Shown: piece after piece, positions 1 through 8,309 of the stretch
How the letters are laid out: each line of letters begins with the position of its first letter
Numbering within the stretch: the stretch's first letter is position 1
NCBI GenBank assembly: GCA_000433475.1
Contig: HF993089.1
Span: 1-34,275, forward strand
DNA length: 34,275 nt
DNA from: Mycoplasma sp. CAG:956
GTDB lineage: Bacteria; Bacillota_I; Bacilli_A; RF39; UBA660
Direction of reading: 5' to 3'
Notes under the pieces: generated by a model
Seen by the model: only the letters and a program-made list of their open reading frames with translations
The model's database searches: none
What the model was told of the DNA's origin: nothing
Position numbers and translations under genes: made by a program

Positions 1-190
1 TATTATCTTACTTTATTAGATGGTTTTAGTTCTATGTCATCTTAAATGGTATTAAAACAATTTGGACTATGTGGCATATCTGAATACAGTTTTAGTTCTA
101 TGTCATCTTAAATAGTATTAAAACTTTCACTTAACCAGTTATCCTTTCTTTCATGTTTTAGTTCTATGTCATGTCAAATGATATTAATAA
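1..190 (+). CRISPR. 3' end of a type II-A-like CRISPR array
   Basis: Two complete 36-nt repeats lie at 23-58 and 89-124 and a degenerate third at 155-190, separated by 30-nt spacers at 59-88 and 125-154; bases 1-22 are a partial spacer. The repeats begin GTTTTAGTTCTATGTCAT and end TATTAAAAC; they differ at one base (TGG versus TAG). The third diverges in its second half and ends TATTAATAA, as expected of the leader-distal terminal repeat. So the array is read left to right and its leader and any cas genes lie before the window. The GTTTTAG-N-TCTATG start, 36-nt length and 30-nt spacers match repeats used by type II-A Cas9 systems. No cas gene or tracrRNA anti-repeat is seen here. Confidence 0.95.
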
Positions 191-205
191 AGAAAATAAA
201 CTACA

Positions 206-387
206 ATGAAAAGCACTTTAGAAAAAGAACTAGTAAATAGAAAAATGATTATTTAAAAGCTCAAGAGAAACTTTTAAAACAATATACCCTTAATAACATC
301 TTAAAAAATAATTATCCTATTAATAAATTACAAAAAAAATTTTGGCAAAAGAAGATTAAAATCTATCAAAAGCATAATAAACTGTAA
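206..387 (+). pseudogene. Frameshifted small ORF after the CRISPR array
   Basis: An ATG at 206 opens a frame (MKSTLEKELVNRK) that stops at 254-256. A frame shifted at the A-run 241-245 continues from AAT at 244 without a stop to TAA 385-387 and reads as a basic, lysine-rich peptide (DYLKAQEKLLKQYTLNN onward). Adding one A to the run would give one ORF of about 60 codons. The reading suggests a small gene broken by a one-base deletion, or a sequencing error. No family is recognised. It ends exactly at the hairpin terminator 379-428, which supports it having been a real transcription unit. Confidence 0.4.
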
Positions 388-428
388 TAATTACTGGCTA
401 ATAACGGCTAGTAAAATTACAGTTTTTT
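379..428 (+). terminator. Strong rho-independent terminator
   Basis: AAACTGTAAT pairs with ATTACAGTTT and, inside it, TTACTGGC pairs with GCTAGTAA with one wobble. The long stem is followed by a T run (423-429). It closes the CRISPR/small-ORF region and insulates the gene starting at 480. Confidence 0.85.
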
Positions 429-479
429 TACAGTTTTGAAATTTATAAAAGTGCTAAACTATAAAACAGGTGATTTTAT

Positions 480-908
480 ATGACAAATAAAGAAATGACA
501 TATCTTTTAAAAAACAAAATATATGCGGTATTTACAAATACATACTTACTTAATGAAAACAAAGATCCAAAACTAGATTATTTAAAAGTAAGAAATCTTC
601 TTTTAAAACTTCTTGATAAAGATACTTATGATTATTCTATTAAAGATTTTACTTATTATTATGATTTTAATAATCCAATTATTTTAGAAGAAAATAATAA
701 TAATCAAGAAATAAGTGATGATGTAATTAGGGGAAGTATTTTCCTAATTAAGAGTGTGATAAACGAACTTATTATTCATACAACTTATTATCCAAGTGAT
801 ATTAAAAAAATATACTTAGAATTTTTAAATACTAAAGAAAACCAAATGATAGAAAAATTGCAAGAACTAAAAAGACCAGAAACGAAAATATTAGCAAAAG
901 TTATTTAA
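480..908 (+). CDS. Hypothetical protein, 142 aa
   Basis: Cytoplasmic-looking protein with no signal peptide or membrane segment. It is rich in Leu, Lys, Asn and Tyr with mostly helical character and an Asn/Glu-rich linker in the middle (around residues 71-78). The ATG is preceded by an AGGTGAT ribosome-binding site about six bases upstream. It sits alone between a strong terminator and the miaB promoter. In Bacillus the miaB neighbour is ymcA (ricA), but I see no convincing similarity to that family, so I leave it unnamed. Confidence 0.75.
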   Translation: MTNKEMTYLLKNKIYAVFTNTYLLNENKDPKLDYLKVRNLLLKLLDKDTYDYSIKDFTYYYDFNNPIILEENNNNQEISDDVIRGSIFLIKSVINELIIHTTYYPSDIKKIYLEFLNTKENQMIEKLQELKRPETKILAKVI

Positions 909-936
909 AATTAGTGCATATCTCTTCATTTTTTGA

Positions 937-942
937 TATAAT
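937..942 (+). promoter_or_regulatory. -10 element of the miaB promoter
   Basis: TATAAT in the context TTGATATAATC lies 28 bases before the miaB start. The -35 region around 914-919 is poor, so recognition would depend mainly on the -10. Confidence 0.5.
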
Positions 943-969
943 CACTTAAGCAAAGAAAGAAGTGATTTT

Positions 970-2379
970 ATGTTACCAAATATGATTGATGCCAAAAAAA
1001 GAACTAAAGATGAAGCCGAAGTAATCTATCTAGAAAATGATGAAAAAAGTAATTTATATGCTGGTAAAAAATACTTTTTAAGAACTTATGGATGTCAGAT
1101 GAATGTTCATGACAGCGAAGAAATCAAGGCAATTTTAGAAAATTTAGGTTATACAGAAACTGATGAATTAGAAGACAGTGATATAGTCGTTTTAAATACC
1201 TGTGCAATAAGAGAAAATGCTCATGATAAAGTCTTTGGCTATCTTGGTAGATGTAAACATTTAAAAGCTACTACGAAAAAAGATTTGATTGTCTGCATTG
1301 GTGGATGTATGGCTCAAGAAGAAGTCGTTGTAAATGAACTTAAGACTAAACATCCTTATGTTGATATTATCTTTGGTACACATAATATTCATGAACTAGC
1401 AACCATGATTAAAAATGTAAAAAATGTTAAGCAAGATATAAAGGTATATTCTATACAAGGTAACGTATATGAAAATATTGATTATAAACGTGATTCTAAG
1501 ATTACCGCTTGGGTAAATATTATGTATGGTTGTGATAAATTCTGTACTTATTGTATTGTCCCTTACACAAGAGGCAAGCAAAGAAGTAGACGTGCTTGTG
1601 AAATTGTAAGAGAAGTTGAAAAACTTGTTAAGGATGGTTATCAAGAAGTAACTCTCTTAGGTCAAAATGTTAATGCTTATGGCAAAGATTTGCAAAATGA
1701 AGTATCCTTTGCTGGTCTTTTAGAAATGGTTGCCAAAACAGGCATTCCAAGACTTCGTTTTGTAACATCACATCCTTGGGATTTCACTGATGAAATGATT
1801 ACCACAATTGCTAAATATCCTAATATTATGCCTTATATTCACTTACCATTACAATCAGGTTCTTCTAGAATTTTAAAATTAATGGGTAGAAGATATACTA
1901 AAGAAGAGTATTTAACACTATTTGATAAAATGAAAAAAGAAATACCTAATGTTGCTATTTCAACGGATATCATCGTTGGCTTTCCTAATGAAACAGAAGA
2001 AGACTTCCAAGAAACTTTAGAAGTAGTTAACCATTGCAAATACGATGGAGCCTACACATTTATCTTCTCGCCAAGAGTTGGAACCCCAGCTGCTAAAATG
2101 GAAGATAAGACTCCTTTAAAAGAAAAAGAAGAAAGATTACAACGTTTAAATACTATTATTAATAAATATTCTTTGGAAAATAATCAAAAATTATTAGATA
2201 AGGTAGTTCCTGTTTTAATTCAAGGTATAAGTGAAAAAGGAACAGATAAAGTATATGGCTATACTGATACTATGAAACTAGTTAATGTTACTGGTCCTAA
2301 GAGTCTCATTGGTAAAATTGTTAATGTTCATATAACTGATGCTAAAAGTTTTAGCCTAGATGGCATAGTAGAAAACTAG
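970..2379 (+). CDS. miaB: tRNA-2-methylthio-N6-dimethylallyladenosine synthase MiaB
   Basis: Radical-SAM methylthiotransferase that adds the methylthio group to i6A37 of tRNAs reading UNN codons. The N-terminal UPF0004 domain carries the three auxiliary cluster cysteines C42 (YGCQMN), C78 (NTCAIR) and C113 (GGC). The radical-SAM CxxxCxxC motif is C188, C192 and C195 in YGCDKFCTYC. A TRAM domain occupies roughly the last 70 residues. Length 469 aa is a little above the family norm because of an N-terminal extension of about 30 residues, common in Bacillota MiaB. The AAGAAGTGA ribosome-binding site supports the start. All key cysteines are present, so it should be active. Confidence 0.97.
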   Translation: MLPNMIDAKKRTKDEAEVIYLENDEKSNLYAGKKYFLRTYGCQMNVHDSEEIKAILENLGYTETDELEDSDIVVLNTCAIRENAHDKVFGYLGRCKHLKATTKKDLIVCIGGCMAQEEVVVNELKTKHPYVDIIFGTHNIHELATMIKNVKNVKQDIKVYSIQGNVYENIDYKRDSKITAWVNIMYGCDKFCTYCIVPYTRGKQRSRRACEIVREVEKLVKDGYQEVTLLGQNVNAYGKDLQNEVSFAGLLEMVAKTGIPRLRFVTSHPWDFTDEMITTIAKYPNIMPYIHLPLQSGSSRILKLMGRRYTKEEYLTLFDKMKKEIPNVAISTDIIVGFPNETEEDFQETLEVVNHCKYDGAYTFIFSPRVGTPAAKMEDKTPLKEKEERLQRLNTIINKYSLENNQKLLDKVVPVLIQGISEKGTDKVYGYTDTMKLVNVTGPKSLIGKIVNVHITDAKSFSLDGIVEN

Positions 2380-2433
2380 AAACTATCTTAAATATCAGAA
2401 TTGTGACTTGAAGGCACATGAAAAAAGTTGTAC

Positions 2434-2462
2434 TTTTCAAGTTATTATAAATATGCTATAAT
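2434..2462 (+). promoter_or_regulatory. Extended -10 promoter for the small HTH gene
   Basis: TTTTCA (2434-2439), a 17-base spacer, then TGCTATAAT (TATAAT at 2457-2462) with the extended TG. An inverted repeat, ACTTGAA 2406-2412 with TTCAAGT 2436-2442, overlaps the -35 and could be a weak terminator for miaB or an operator. Confidence 0.6.
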
Positions 2463-2494
2463 TTTTAGTATGAGTTTTAATTGACAGGGGTGGT

Positions 2495-2749
2495 ATGGCT
2501 AAGCAAGTTGCATGGAACCAAAATGTTGTTGAGGCTTTTATACATGAAGGCAATCTCAATCGCCGTCAAGAATATATCATTCGTACAAGAATACTTGGTT
2601 ATTCCATAGCACGACAAGCCAGTGATTTACATTTGAGTATTGACCAGGTAAATAAAGAAATACGTCAGATGAAACGTATTTATGATAAAGCTCAAGCTAA
2701 ATCATCCATACTACCTAAACGTCTCCATAGACGTGATGATATCTTGTAA
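2495..2749 (+). CDS. Small helix-turn-helix protein, 84 aa
   Basis: A single HTH of sigma-region-4 or phage-regulator type fills residues about 33-64 (YSIARQASDLHLS as helix-turn, DQVNKEIRQMKRIYD as recognition helix), followed by a basic tail with several Arg and Lys residues. It probably binds DNA. The start follows a good AGGGGTGG site. The gene is monocistronic, with its own extended -10 promoter and a bidirectional terminator behind it. Most of its Arg codons are CGN (8 of 10), whereas neighbouring genes favour AGA. That points to high expression or a different origin. I do not recognise a named family; it is not SpoIIID by sequence. Confidence 0.8.
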   Translation: MAKQVAWNQNVVEAFIHEGNLNRRQEYIIRTRILGYSIARQASDLHLSIDQVNKEIRQMKRIYDKAQAKSSILPKRLHRRDDIL

Positions 2750-2776
2750 ACCAATTCAAAGTCTATGTGTTAAAAG

Positions 2777-2810
2777 GGTAAGCATCCACATTTAAGATGC
2801 TTACCTTTTT
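2777..2810. terminator. Bidirectional terminator between HTH gene and ger operon
   Basis: GGTAAGCATC (2777-2786) pairs with GATGCTTACC (2796-2805), flanked by A-rich sequence on the left and TTTTT on the right. It serves the plus-strand HTH gene and, on the minus strand, overlaps the stop of the germination permease gene. Confidence 0.9.
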
Positions 2811-3793
2811 AAAAACTTGCAATTAATGATTGAACCGATACATCCTAAAATAGTTAGCATTCCTAAAATATGGAAAGTATAATGATAAAGAAGCAGAATA
2901 TGTTGATAGTTATTAATAAAGAAAAAATATACAAAACATAAATGTAAAATGCTAACTATATATAGCCATTTACCGTTAAAGACTTTATTAATTAAAAGTC
3001 CAGCTATCAAACTAGTAATTAATAAATCATTAAACCAAATAATAGATAAAAAAGTTTCTAAATGTTCAAACTGATTAAACAAATTAACTTTTTTTAGTAA
3101 AATATATTCAGGATAACGAAATAACAAAGCAAAGTTACCCCCAAATATTCCGATTATACACAAAATCATTAAAAAAATAGTAAAACTACCTATCAGATAT
3201 CCTATGATTATTGCTTTCTTATTAACTTCATCACTCTTTAAAAAAGAAAGCTCCAAAATTATAGGGCTAACACTATAAAAAGCACTGCTTATAATACATT
3301 TTAAAGTATCAGTCTTATCTAATATTTCCATTGGTAAATAATTATTAAAATCAATATTTTTTTGAATACTTAAAATAGCTATAATACCAGTAATAATACT
3401 TATAAAGATTAAAATATCACTTAATCTTAAAGTCGCAGCCAAACCTTTTTTAACTCCATATAAAATTAAAATAAATAGGGGAACAATAATTAATATAGGT
3501 GGAGTATTTATTAAATAAAAATTACTTCCTAAAACAGCAACAGCAACTAAACAATTATTAACTAAAAAGAAAGCCATACTAAGAATAATAATTCTTCCTA
3601 ATAAACTTTTAAAAAAATTATTCCAATCTCCCTTTAACATCAACAATAATAAGATGAAACCCAAAATAAAACCAATTAGAAAATTAATAATTGTAAAATT
3701 ATTACCATAAGCTAAAATATAAGAAATACCAACTCCAAAATACAAAACTCGACTTAAAAATATACTTAAAATGCCTTGTCTTTTGCTATTCAT
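2801..3793 (-). CDS. GerAB-type spore germination permease
   Basis: Integral membrane protein with about ten hydrophobic segments and hardly any soluble part, as in the B subunit of germinant receptors (APC-superfamily fold), which binds the germinant in the spore inner membrane. At 330 aa it is about 10% shorter than Bacillus GerAB, and the sequence is divergent; the call rests on topology, size and position after the A and C subunit genes. The start overlaps the gerAC stop by eight bases (ATGAATAG) and has a strong GAGGAG ribosome-binding site, so translation is coupled. It is the last gene of a three-gene operon. Confidence 0.85.
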   Translation of the reverse strand: MNSKRQGILSIFLSRVLYFGVGISYILAYGNNFTIINFLIGFILGFILLLLMLKGDWNNFFKSLLGRIIILSMAFFLVNNCLVAVAVLGSNFYLINTPPILIIVPLFILILYGVKKGLAATLRLSDILIFISIITGIIAILSIQKNIDFNNYLPMEILDKTDTLKCIISSAFYSVSPIILELSFLKSDEVNKKAIIIGYLIGSFTIFLMILCIIGIFGGNFALLFRYPEYILLKKVNLFNQFEHLETFLSIIWFNDLLITSLIAGLLINKVFNGKWLYIVSILHLCFVYFFFINNYQHILLLYHYTFHILGMLTILGCIGSIINCKFLKR

Positions 3794-4835
3794 TTGTAAC
3801 TCCTCTAACTGTAAGTCCTGGTTTATTAATACCTATATTAACTTTAACTTTTATTTTTGTTTTGCTAAAATAATTTTCATCATCATTTCGGGTCATTAAA
3901 TAATGTTTATAATTGATACCCAAAATATCCGTCTTTTTTTCTTGCAAAAATGTAATAAACTTATAAAGATTTTCTTCTAAATTAGTATTAAAAGTACTTT
4001 CTAACTTTTTAAAATCATCATTATTTCGTAAATTATACTCACTATCTAGTGCTAGAACTTTAGCTTTCAAACTAAAATTAATATCAATGTTATCTTTTAA
4101 ATTAATCTTCATCTTATTACTATAAAAATTTATACTATTCTTATCATTACTATAAGAAAAATTTTTTTCTTGCAATAAATACTTATACATTTCCAAGTTA
4201 TTATCATCTAAATAACAGATAAAATTATTTTTATGATAAAGACCATAAGTCTTAAAAATAATTTTTTTGTCCAGTTCTATTTTTGGTAATGTTATATCAA
4301 TTTTGTTAAGAATTTTACTAACCTGAAAATCAAAGTAATTACTCATTTTAGTATAATTAATATTTTTTAAAATATCATAAACATAATTAGCATTGATAAC
4401 TTTATCTTCACTAGTAAATTCTAGTATTTCTAAAGGATTATCAGCTAATGCTAGATAAAAATTAGTTGATATCATATTACTTCTTAAAAGATAATCACTT
4501 ATTTGCATAATATCAATATTAGTATCTATAAGCATAACCTTTATATGTTCAAAATAAGGCTTTTTATTTAACTTGCTATTAGCACTTTCAATAGCCTCAC
4601 TTAAATTTTTGCCAGTCCCTGAAACAACAAAACTTTTTTTACTATCTGTATTATCTTTATCTAAGTTAGTATTAATAACTTCGTAACTTACCTTATATTC
4701 ATTATCACTAAAGGTAAGCCCAATTCCACTTATAATATCTAAACTATTAAGTTCATTATAGTCGTAGCACCCACCAAATATCAAAATAATACTAAATAAC
4801 AAAACTACTTTTGATAATCTTTTAATCTTAATCAC
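3786..4835 (-). CDS. GerAC-type germination lipoprotein
   Basis: C subunit of a germinant receptor, anchored by lipid on the outer face of the spore inner membrane. Residues 7-20 form the signal segment and FGGC puts the lipidated cysteine at C23. The residues after it (YDYNELNSLDIISGIG) match the conserved start of the mature GerAC family. Length 349 aa is close to the usual 370. The first codon of the open frame is GTG (overlapping the gerAA stop as GTGATTAA), with the AGAAGG ribosome-binding site abutting it; this spacing is too tight, so the true start may be a rare codon a few bases downstream. Position between A and B subunits gives the order A-C-B rather than A-B-C. Confidence 0.9.
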   Translation of the reverse strand: MIKIKRLSKVVLLFSIILIFGGCYDYNELNSLDIISGIGLTFSDNEYKVSYEVINTNLDKDNTDSKKSFVVSGTGKNLSEAIESANSKLNKKPYFEHIKVMLIDTNIDIMQISDYLLRSNMISTNFYLALADNPLEILEFTSEDKVINANYVYDILKNINYTKMSNYFDFQVSKILNKIDITLPKIELDKKIIFKTYGLYHKNNFICYLDDNNLEMYKYLLQEKNFSYSNDKNSINFYSNKMKINLKDNIDINFSLKAKVLALDSEYNLRNNDDFKKLESTFNTNLEENLYKFITFLQEKKTDILGINYKHYLMTRNDDENYFSKTKIKVKVNIGINKPGLTVRGVTNE

Positions 4836-6261
4836 CTTCTTTACGAATATTTTTCCTTGTTAATATTTTAGAACGAAATTTATCATCTTTTTTTGTACTT
4901 CGAAATACTGTTTTGTTAAAATAAACTTTATCAAAAGGAGCTAAAGGATAAGTATAAGGTCTATCTAAACTAGTTAAGCCACATAAATGAATTAAAGTAA
5001 AAAAGACACCCATATAAAATCCAAAAAGACCTAGCAGTGAGACGAGAAAAAGTGTTAAAAATCTTACATGGCGAAAAGAATTAATCAGTTCTACATCAGT
5101 AAAAACCATGCTAGTTATATAAGTTACAGCAACCACAATAATCATAATCGGACTAACTATACCAGCTGAAACTGCCGCATCGCCCATAACTAAAGCTCCC
5201 ATAATAGAAATAGATGACCCATAATTATTAGGAAACCTTATATCACTTTCTCTTAAAATAGCACACAGCGTCAAAATAACTAAACACTCTACAATCGAAG
5301 TAATGGGTACACTACTGCGTTGCATAGCAAAATTAATTAACAAATCTAAAGGAATCGAACCTTGATTATAACTAATCAAAGCAATATAAAATCCTGGTAA
5401 AAACAAAGTAATAAAAAAACATAAAAAACGTAAAGATTTTACAAAATTAATATTAATATTCTTACTATAAGTATCAACACTTGGATTAATAAAATCGACT
5501 AAAAAAGAGGGAAGACTAATAGCTAAAGGAGAGGCATCAACTAAAATAATAATTTTTCCTTCCAATAGGTCAGCAGCTGCTTTATCTGGTCTTTCAGTTA
5601 ACTGACTAGTTGGAAAAGCACTTCTATTTTCCTTACCAATTAATTGTTTAATATTACCAGCATCTAAAATACCATCAATATTTATCTGATTAAGTCGAGA
5701 TTTTACTTTATTAACTAAAGAAACTTCGGTAATTGAACTTATATATAAAATACTTACCTTTGTTTTCGAGTAAAGGCCAATATTCATATCAATGTTAATT
5801 AAATCTGGTGATTTGATTCTTCTTTTAATTAAACCTAAATTAGTTTGAATTGACTCATTAAATGAATCTTTCGGTCCGTGTAAATCTGACTCTGTTGTTG
5901 GTTCTGTAACACTTCTTACTAAATCTCCCTTTGTTTCTACTGCATAATAATTATTACCTAAAACAATAGTAAAACCATTAAGTAAAAGATTAACTATTTC
6001 TAACTTATCATTAACTTCCTTAGTATTCGGTCCAACTAAAATATTATTTAAACCATGATTTTTCTTTTTAGACAAACTAAGTACTTTTAAAACATATTCA
6101 TTAATTTTATCACTAGAACATAAACTTTCTAAAAAGATAACATCAATATCATTAATAGTTTTAATTATTAAATCACTACTATCTTTAAATTCCTTTTTTA
6201 TATCATTTAATAATTCTTCCTTGTTTTTTTTATTCCTTATAAAATTAGCTAAATTAGTCAT
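4828..6261 (-). CDS. GerAA-type germinant receptor subunit A
   Basis: First gene of the ger operon. A soluble N-terminal region of about 270 residues is followed by four to five membrane segments and a short basic tail. This is the GerA/SpoVAF family layout. Family-typical stretches include RPDKAAADLLEGKI, LRESDIRFPNNYG, and the Gly/Ala-rich segment ALVMGDAAVSAGIVSP. Length 477 aa is normal. The subunit sits in the inner spore membrane and works with the B and C products to trigger germination. The start has a GGTGA ribosome-binding site; a forespore-type promoter may lie directly upstream. Confidence 0.95.
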   Translation of the reverse strand: MTNLANFIRNKKNKEELLNDIKKEFKDSSDLIIKTINDIDVIFLESLCSSDKINEYVLKVLSLSKKKNHGLNNILVGPNTKEVNDKLEIVNLLLNGFTIVLGNNYYAVETKGDLVRSVTEPTTESDLHGPKDSFNESIQTNLGLIKRRIKSPDLINIDMNIGLYSKTKVSILYISSITEVSLVNKVKSRLNQINIDGILDAGNIKQLIGKENRSAFPTSQLTERPDKAAADLLEGKIIILVDASPLAISLPSFLVDFINPSVDTYSKNININFVKSLRFLCFFITLFLPGFYIALISYNQGSIPLDLLINFAMQRSSVPITSIVECLVILTLCAILRESDIRFPNNYGSSISIMGALVMGDAAVSAGIVSPIMIIVVAVTYITSMVFTDVELINSFRHVRFLTLFLVSLLGLFGFYMGVFFTLIHLCGLTSLDRPYTYPLAPFDKVYFNKTVFRSTKKDDKFRSKILTRKNIRKEGD

Positions 6262-6277
6262 TATAATTCACCAGTTT

Positions 6278-6306
6278 TAGTATGTTAAAAATATAAAAAA
6301 TTATGT
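6278..6306 (-). promoter_or_regulatory. Possible sigma-G/F (forespore) promoter of the ger operon
   Basis: On the minus strand ACATA (6302-6306), 17 bases, then CATACTA (6278-6284). This fits the forespore consensus of a G-H-A-T-R -35 and CATnnTA -10 except for the first -35 base. The -10 ends 16 bases before the gerAA start, so the leader would be very short. No equally good housekeeping promoter is evident. Confidence 0.4.
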
Positions 6307-6418
6307 GATAAATACCATTAAATAAAAAAGTTTTATAAATTCACTAAATTTATTAATGCTATCAAGAAAATATGTTAAAATTAAAAAGAACCAAAATTTA
6401 ATTAAAGGATTGATTTAA

Positions 6419-7603
6419 ATGAAAGCTAAAATATTAAGATTAGATGATTATGGACGTGGTATTTGTTATATAAATGATAAAATAACCTTTGTTCCTAATA
6501 CTTGTATTGCTGATGAAGTTGAAATTGAAATAATAAAAGAAACTAAAAAATATAATATCGCCATGGCAAAAAAAATAATATCTTCCAATCGTCAAGAATC
6601 ATTTTGTCCTTATAGTAATACTTGTGGTGGTTGTAGTCTAAGTCTTATGAAATATGAAGATACCCTTACATTTAAAAAACAAAAGTTAGAACATATCTTT
6701 AAAAAGTTTTGTAATTTAGATATAAATATCCCCGTAATTGCCTCACCAAATACTTTAGAATATCGTAATAAAATAACTTTACATGTTAAAGAGGGAAGAG
6801 TTGGTCTTTACAAAGAAGAAACTAATGAAATAGTAAGTATTGATGAATGCAAACTAGTATCATTTAAAGTTAATGAATTTATTAAACTAATTCCTGATTT
6901 TAAAATAAAGAATGGTACAGTAGTTATCAGAAATAATTATAATATGGAATTTTTAGCCAATTTTATTACTGAAGATAAGTTAGAATTTCCCAATTTAACT
7001 AATTTTAAAATAGTAGGTATCTTACAAAATGGTCATATTTTGCGTGGCGAAGATTTCTTTATAGAACGTCTTAATAATATGTATTTTAAAGTATCATATG
7101 ATGCTTTCTTTCAAATTAACTTGGGGATAACCGAACATCTTTTTAGTCTTCTTTTAGAACTTGCTCCTAAAGATAAATGCGTCCTTGATTTGTTTTGCGG
7201 AACTGGTACACTAGGACTTACACTAGCACCTTTTTCTAAAAAAGTATATGGTATTGAAATAAATAAAAATGCTACCATTAATGCTACATATAATGCTAAG
7301 ATAAATGGGTTAAATAACTGCTTTTACTTATGTGGCGATGCCAATGAATTAATTTCTAAAATAAACGACAAAATTGATTTAGTAATAATTGACCCACCTC
7401 GTAGTGGTATGTCTAAAAATGGTATTGAACTTTTAAAAAAAGTAAATGCACGTGATATAATTTATATAGCATGTGATCCTATAACTTTAGCAAGAGATAT
7501 TAACTATTTAAAAAGTGATTATAATATTAAATCAGTTATTGGTCTTGATATGTTTAGTTTTACTTATCACGTTGAGTGTGTATGTGTTTTAAGCCTTAAA
7601 TAA
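6419..7603 (+). CDS. rlmD: 23S rRNA (uracil-5-)-methyltransferase, RlmD/RlmCD family
   Basis: SAM-dependent methyltransferase making m5U in 23S rRNA (family TrmA/RumA; in Bacillus one enzyme, RlmCD, modifies two sites, so site specificity is not settled here). A TRAM-like RNA-binding segment covers residues 1-55. The [4Fe-4S] ligands are C63, C69, C72 (CPYSNTCGGC) and probably C144. The SAM motif is VLDLFCGTGT at about 255-264, the active-site loop DPPRSGM at 325-331, and the catalytic cysteine C352 in YIACDP. It is divergent from the ger operon. A weak extended -10 (TGTTAAAAT, 6373-6381) and an AAAGGA site precede the start. Confidence 0.95.
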   Translation: MKAKILRLDDYGRGICYINDKITFVPNTCIADEVEIEIIKETKKYNIAMAKKIISSNRQESFCPYSNTCGGCSLSLMKYEDTLTFKKQKLEHIFKKFCNLDINIPVIASPNTLEYRNKITLHVKEGRVGLYKEETNEIVSIDECKLVSFKVNEFIKLIPDFKIKNGTVVIRNNYNMEFLANFITEDKLEFPNLTNFKIVGILQNGHILRGEDFFIERLNNMYFKVSYDAFFQINLGITEHLFSLLLELAPKDKCVLDLFCGTGTLGLTLAPFSKKVYGIEINKNATINATYNAKINGLNNCFYLCGDANELISKINDKIDLVIIDPPRSGMSKNGIELLKKVNARDIIYIACDPITLARDINYLKSDYNIKSVIGLDMFSFTYHVECVCVLSLK

Positions 7604-7670
7604 AGCCTTATATTTCAACAAAAATCAACTGTTCAGGGCCTATTAAAAAAATGATAAAATTTTATGGAGG

Positions 7671-7791
7671 ATGTTTAAGGAGAATAAGTTTACTTATACT
7701 ATATTAGGTGGTAGTGGTGTATATTGATTATAAAGATGTTACAGAAAGGAAAATTATTTATCTATTTAAAGATAATGATGGTAATGAGTAA
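7671..7791 (+). pseudogene. Broken or leader-type small ORF before the acetyltransferase
   Basis: ATG at 7671 opens 18 codons (ending ILGGSGVY) to TGA. A second frame starting GTG at 7717 after an AGGTGG site gives 24 codons (YIDYKDVTERKIIYLF and on) whose TAA overlaps the ATG of the next gene as TAATG. Joining the two by a one-base shift would give one peptide of about 41 aa. It may be a decayed gene end, or the second part may be a short translated leader coupled to the acetyltransferase. No family recognised. Confidence 0.3.
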
Positions 7792-8231
7792 TGAATTATG
7801 AATTAGTAAAATCTTCTAATAAAGATATAGATAGATTGATTGAATATAAAAAAAAGACTGTTTTCGAGTATGCTAAAGATTTAGCAAGAGAAGATATTGA
7901 TAGGATAAATAATTATATAATAAAGGAAATTCCTAATTTAATTAATGATTATTATAATATAGTAGTTAATAGCAAAATTGTAGGGTGTTTATTATTAACA
8001 AGAAAAGATAATGTTAATTTGTTAGATGAAATTTATATTGAAAAAGATTATCGCAATAAGAAAATTGGTACAAGCATAATAAAAGATATTTTAAAAAATA
8101 ATGATACTGTCTACTTATGGGTGTACAAAGATAATAAAAAAGCTATATCTTTATATAAAAGAATGGGATTTAACATTTGTGAAAGCACTGATACCAGATA
8201 TTATATGGGTTTTAAGAAAAAGTGTGATTAA
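7791..8231 (+). CDS. GNAT family N-acetyltransferase
   Basis: Compact 146-residue GCN5-related acetyltransferase that transfers acetyl from acetyl-CoA to an unknown amine. Motif A is visible at residues about 83-103, LDEIYIEKDYRNKKIGTSII, where the RxxxxG loop binds the CoA pyrophosphate. Motif B follows with YLWVYKDNKKAISLYKRMGF, the classical C-terminal signature, then a final strand. The start overlaps the stop of a tiny upstream frame (TAATG), so translation may be coupled. Substrate cannot be predicted. It lies among decaying genes, in an accessory-looking stretch. Confidence 0.9.
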   Translation: MNYELVKSSNKDIDRLIEYKKKTVFEYAKDLAREDIDRINNYIIKEIPNLINDYYNIVVNSKIVGCLLLTRKDNVNLLDEIYIEKDYRNKKIGTSIIKDILKNNDTVYLWVYKDNKKAISLYKRMGFNICESTDTRYYMGFKKKCD

Positions 8232-8309
8232 GAAAAAAATATAGGTGATCAAGCTTTATCTTTAAAAATTAGTAAATATATGTATAATAGTTAGTAATTA
8301 GGAGGTAAT

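Noticed and set aside
191..480. tracrRNA next to the CRISPR array
   Set aside because: No stretch complementary to the repeat is found on either strand in this interval.
2495..2749. SpoIIID sporulation regulator
   Set aside because: Similar size and an HTH, but the sequence does not match the conserved SpoIIID N-terminus or recognition helix.
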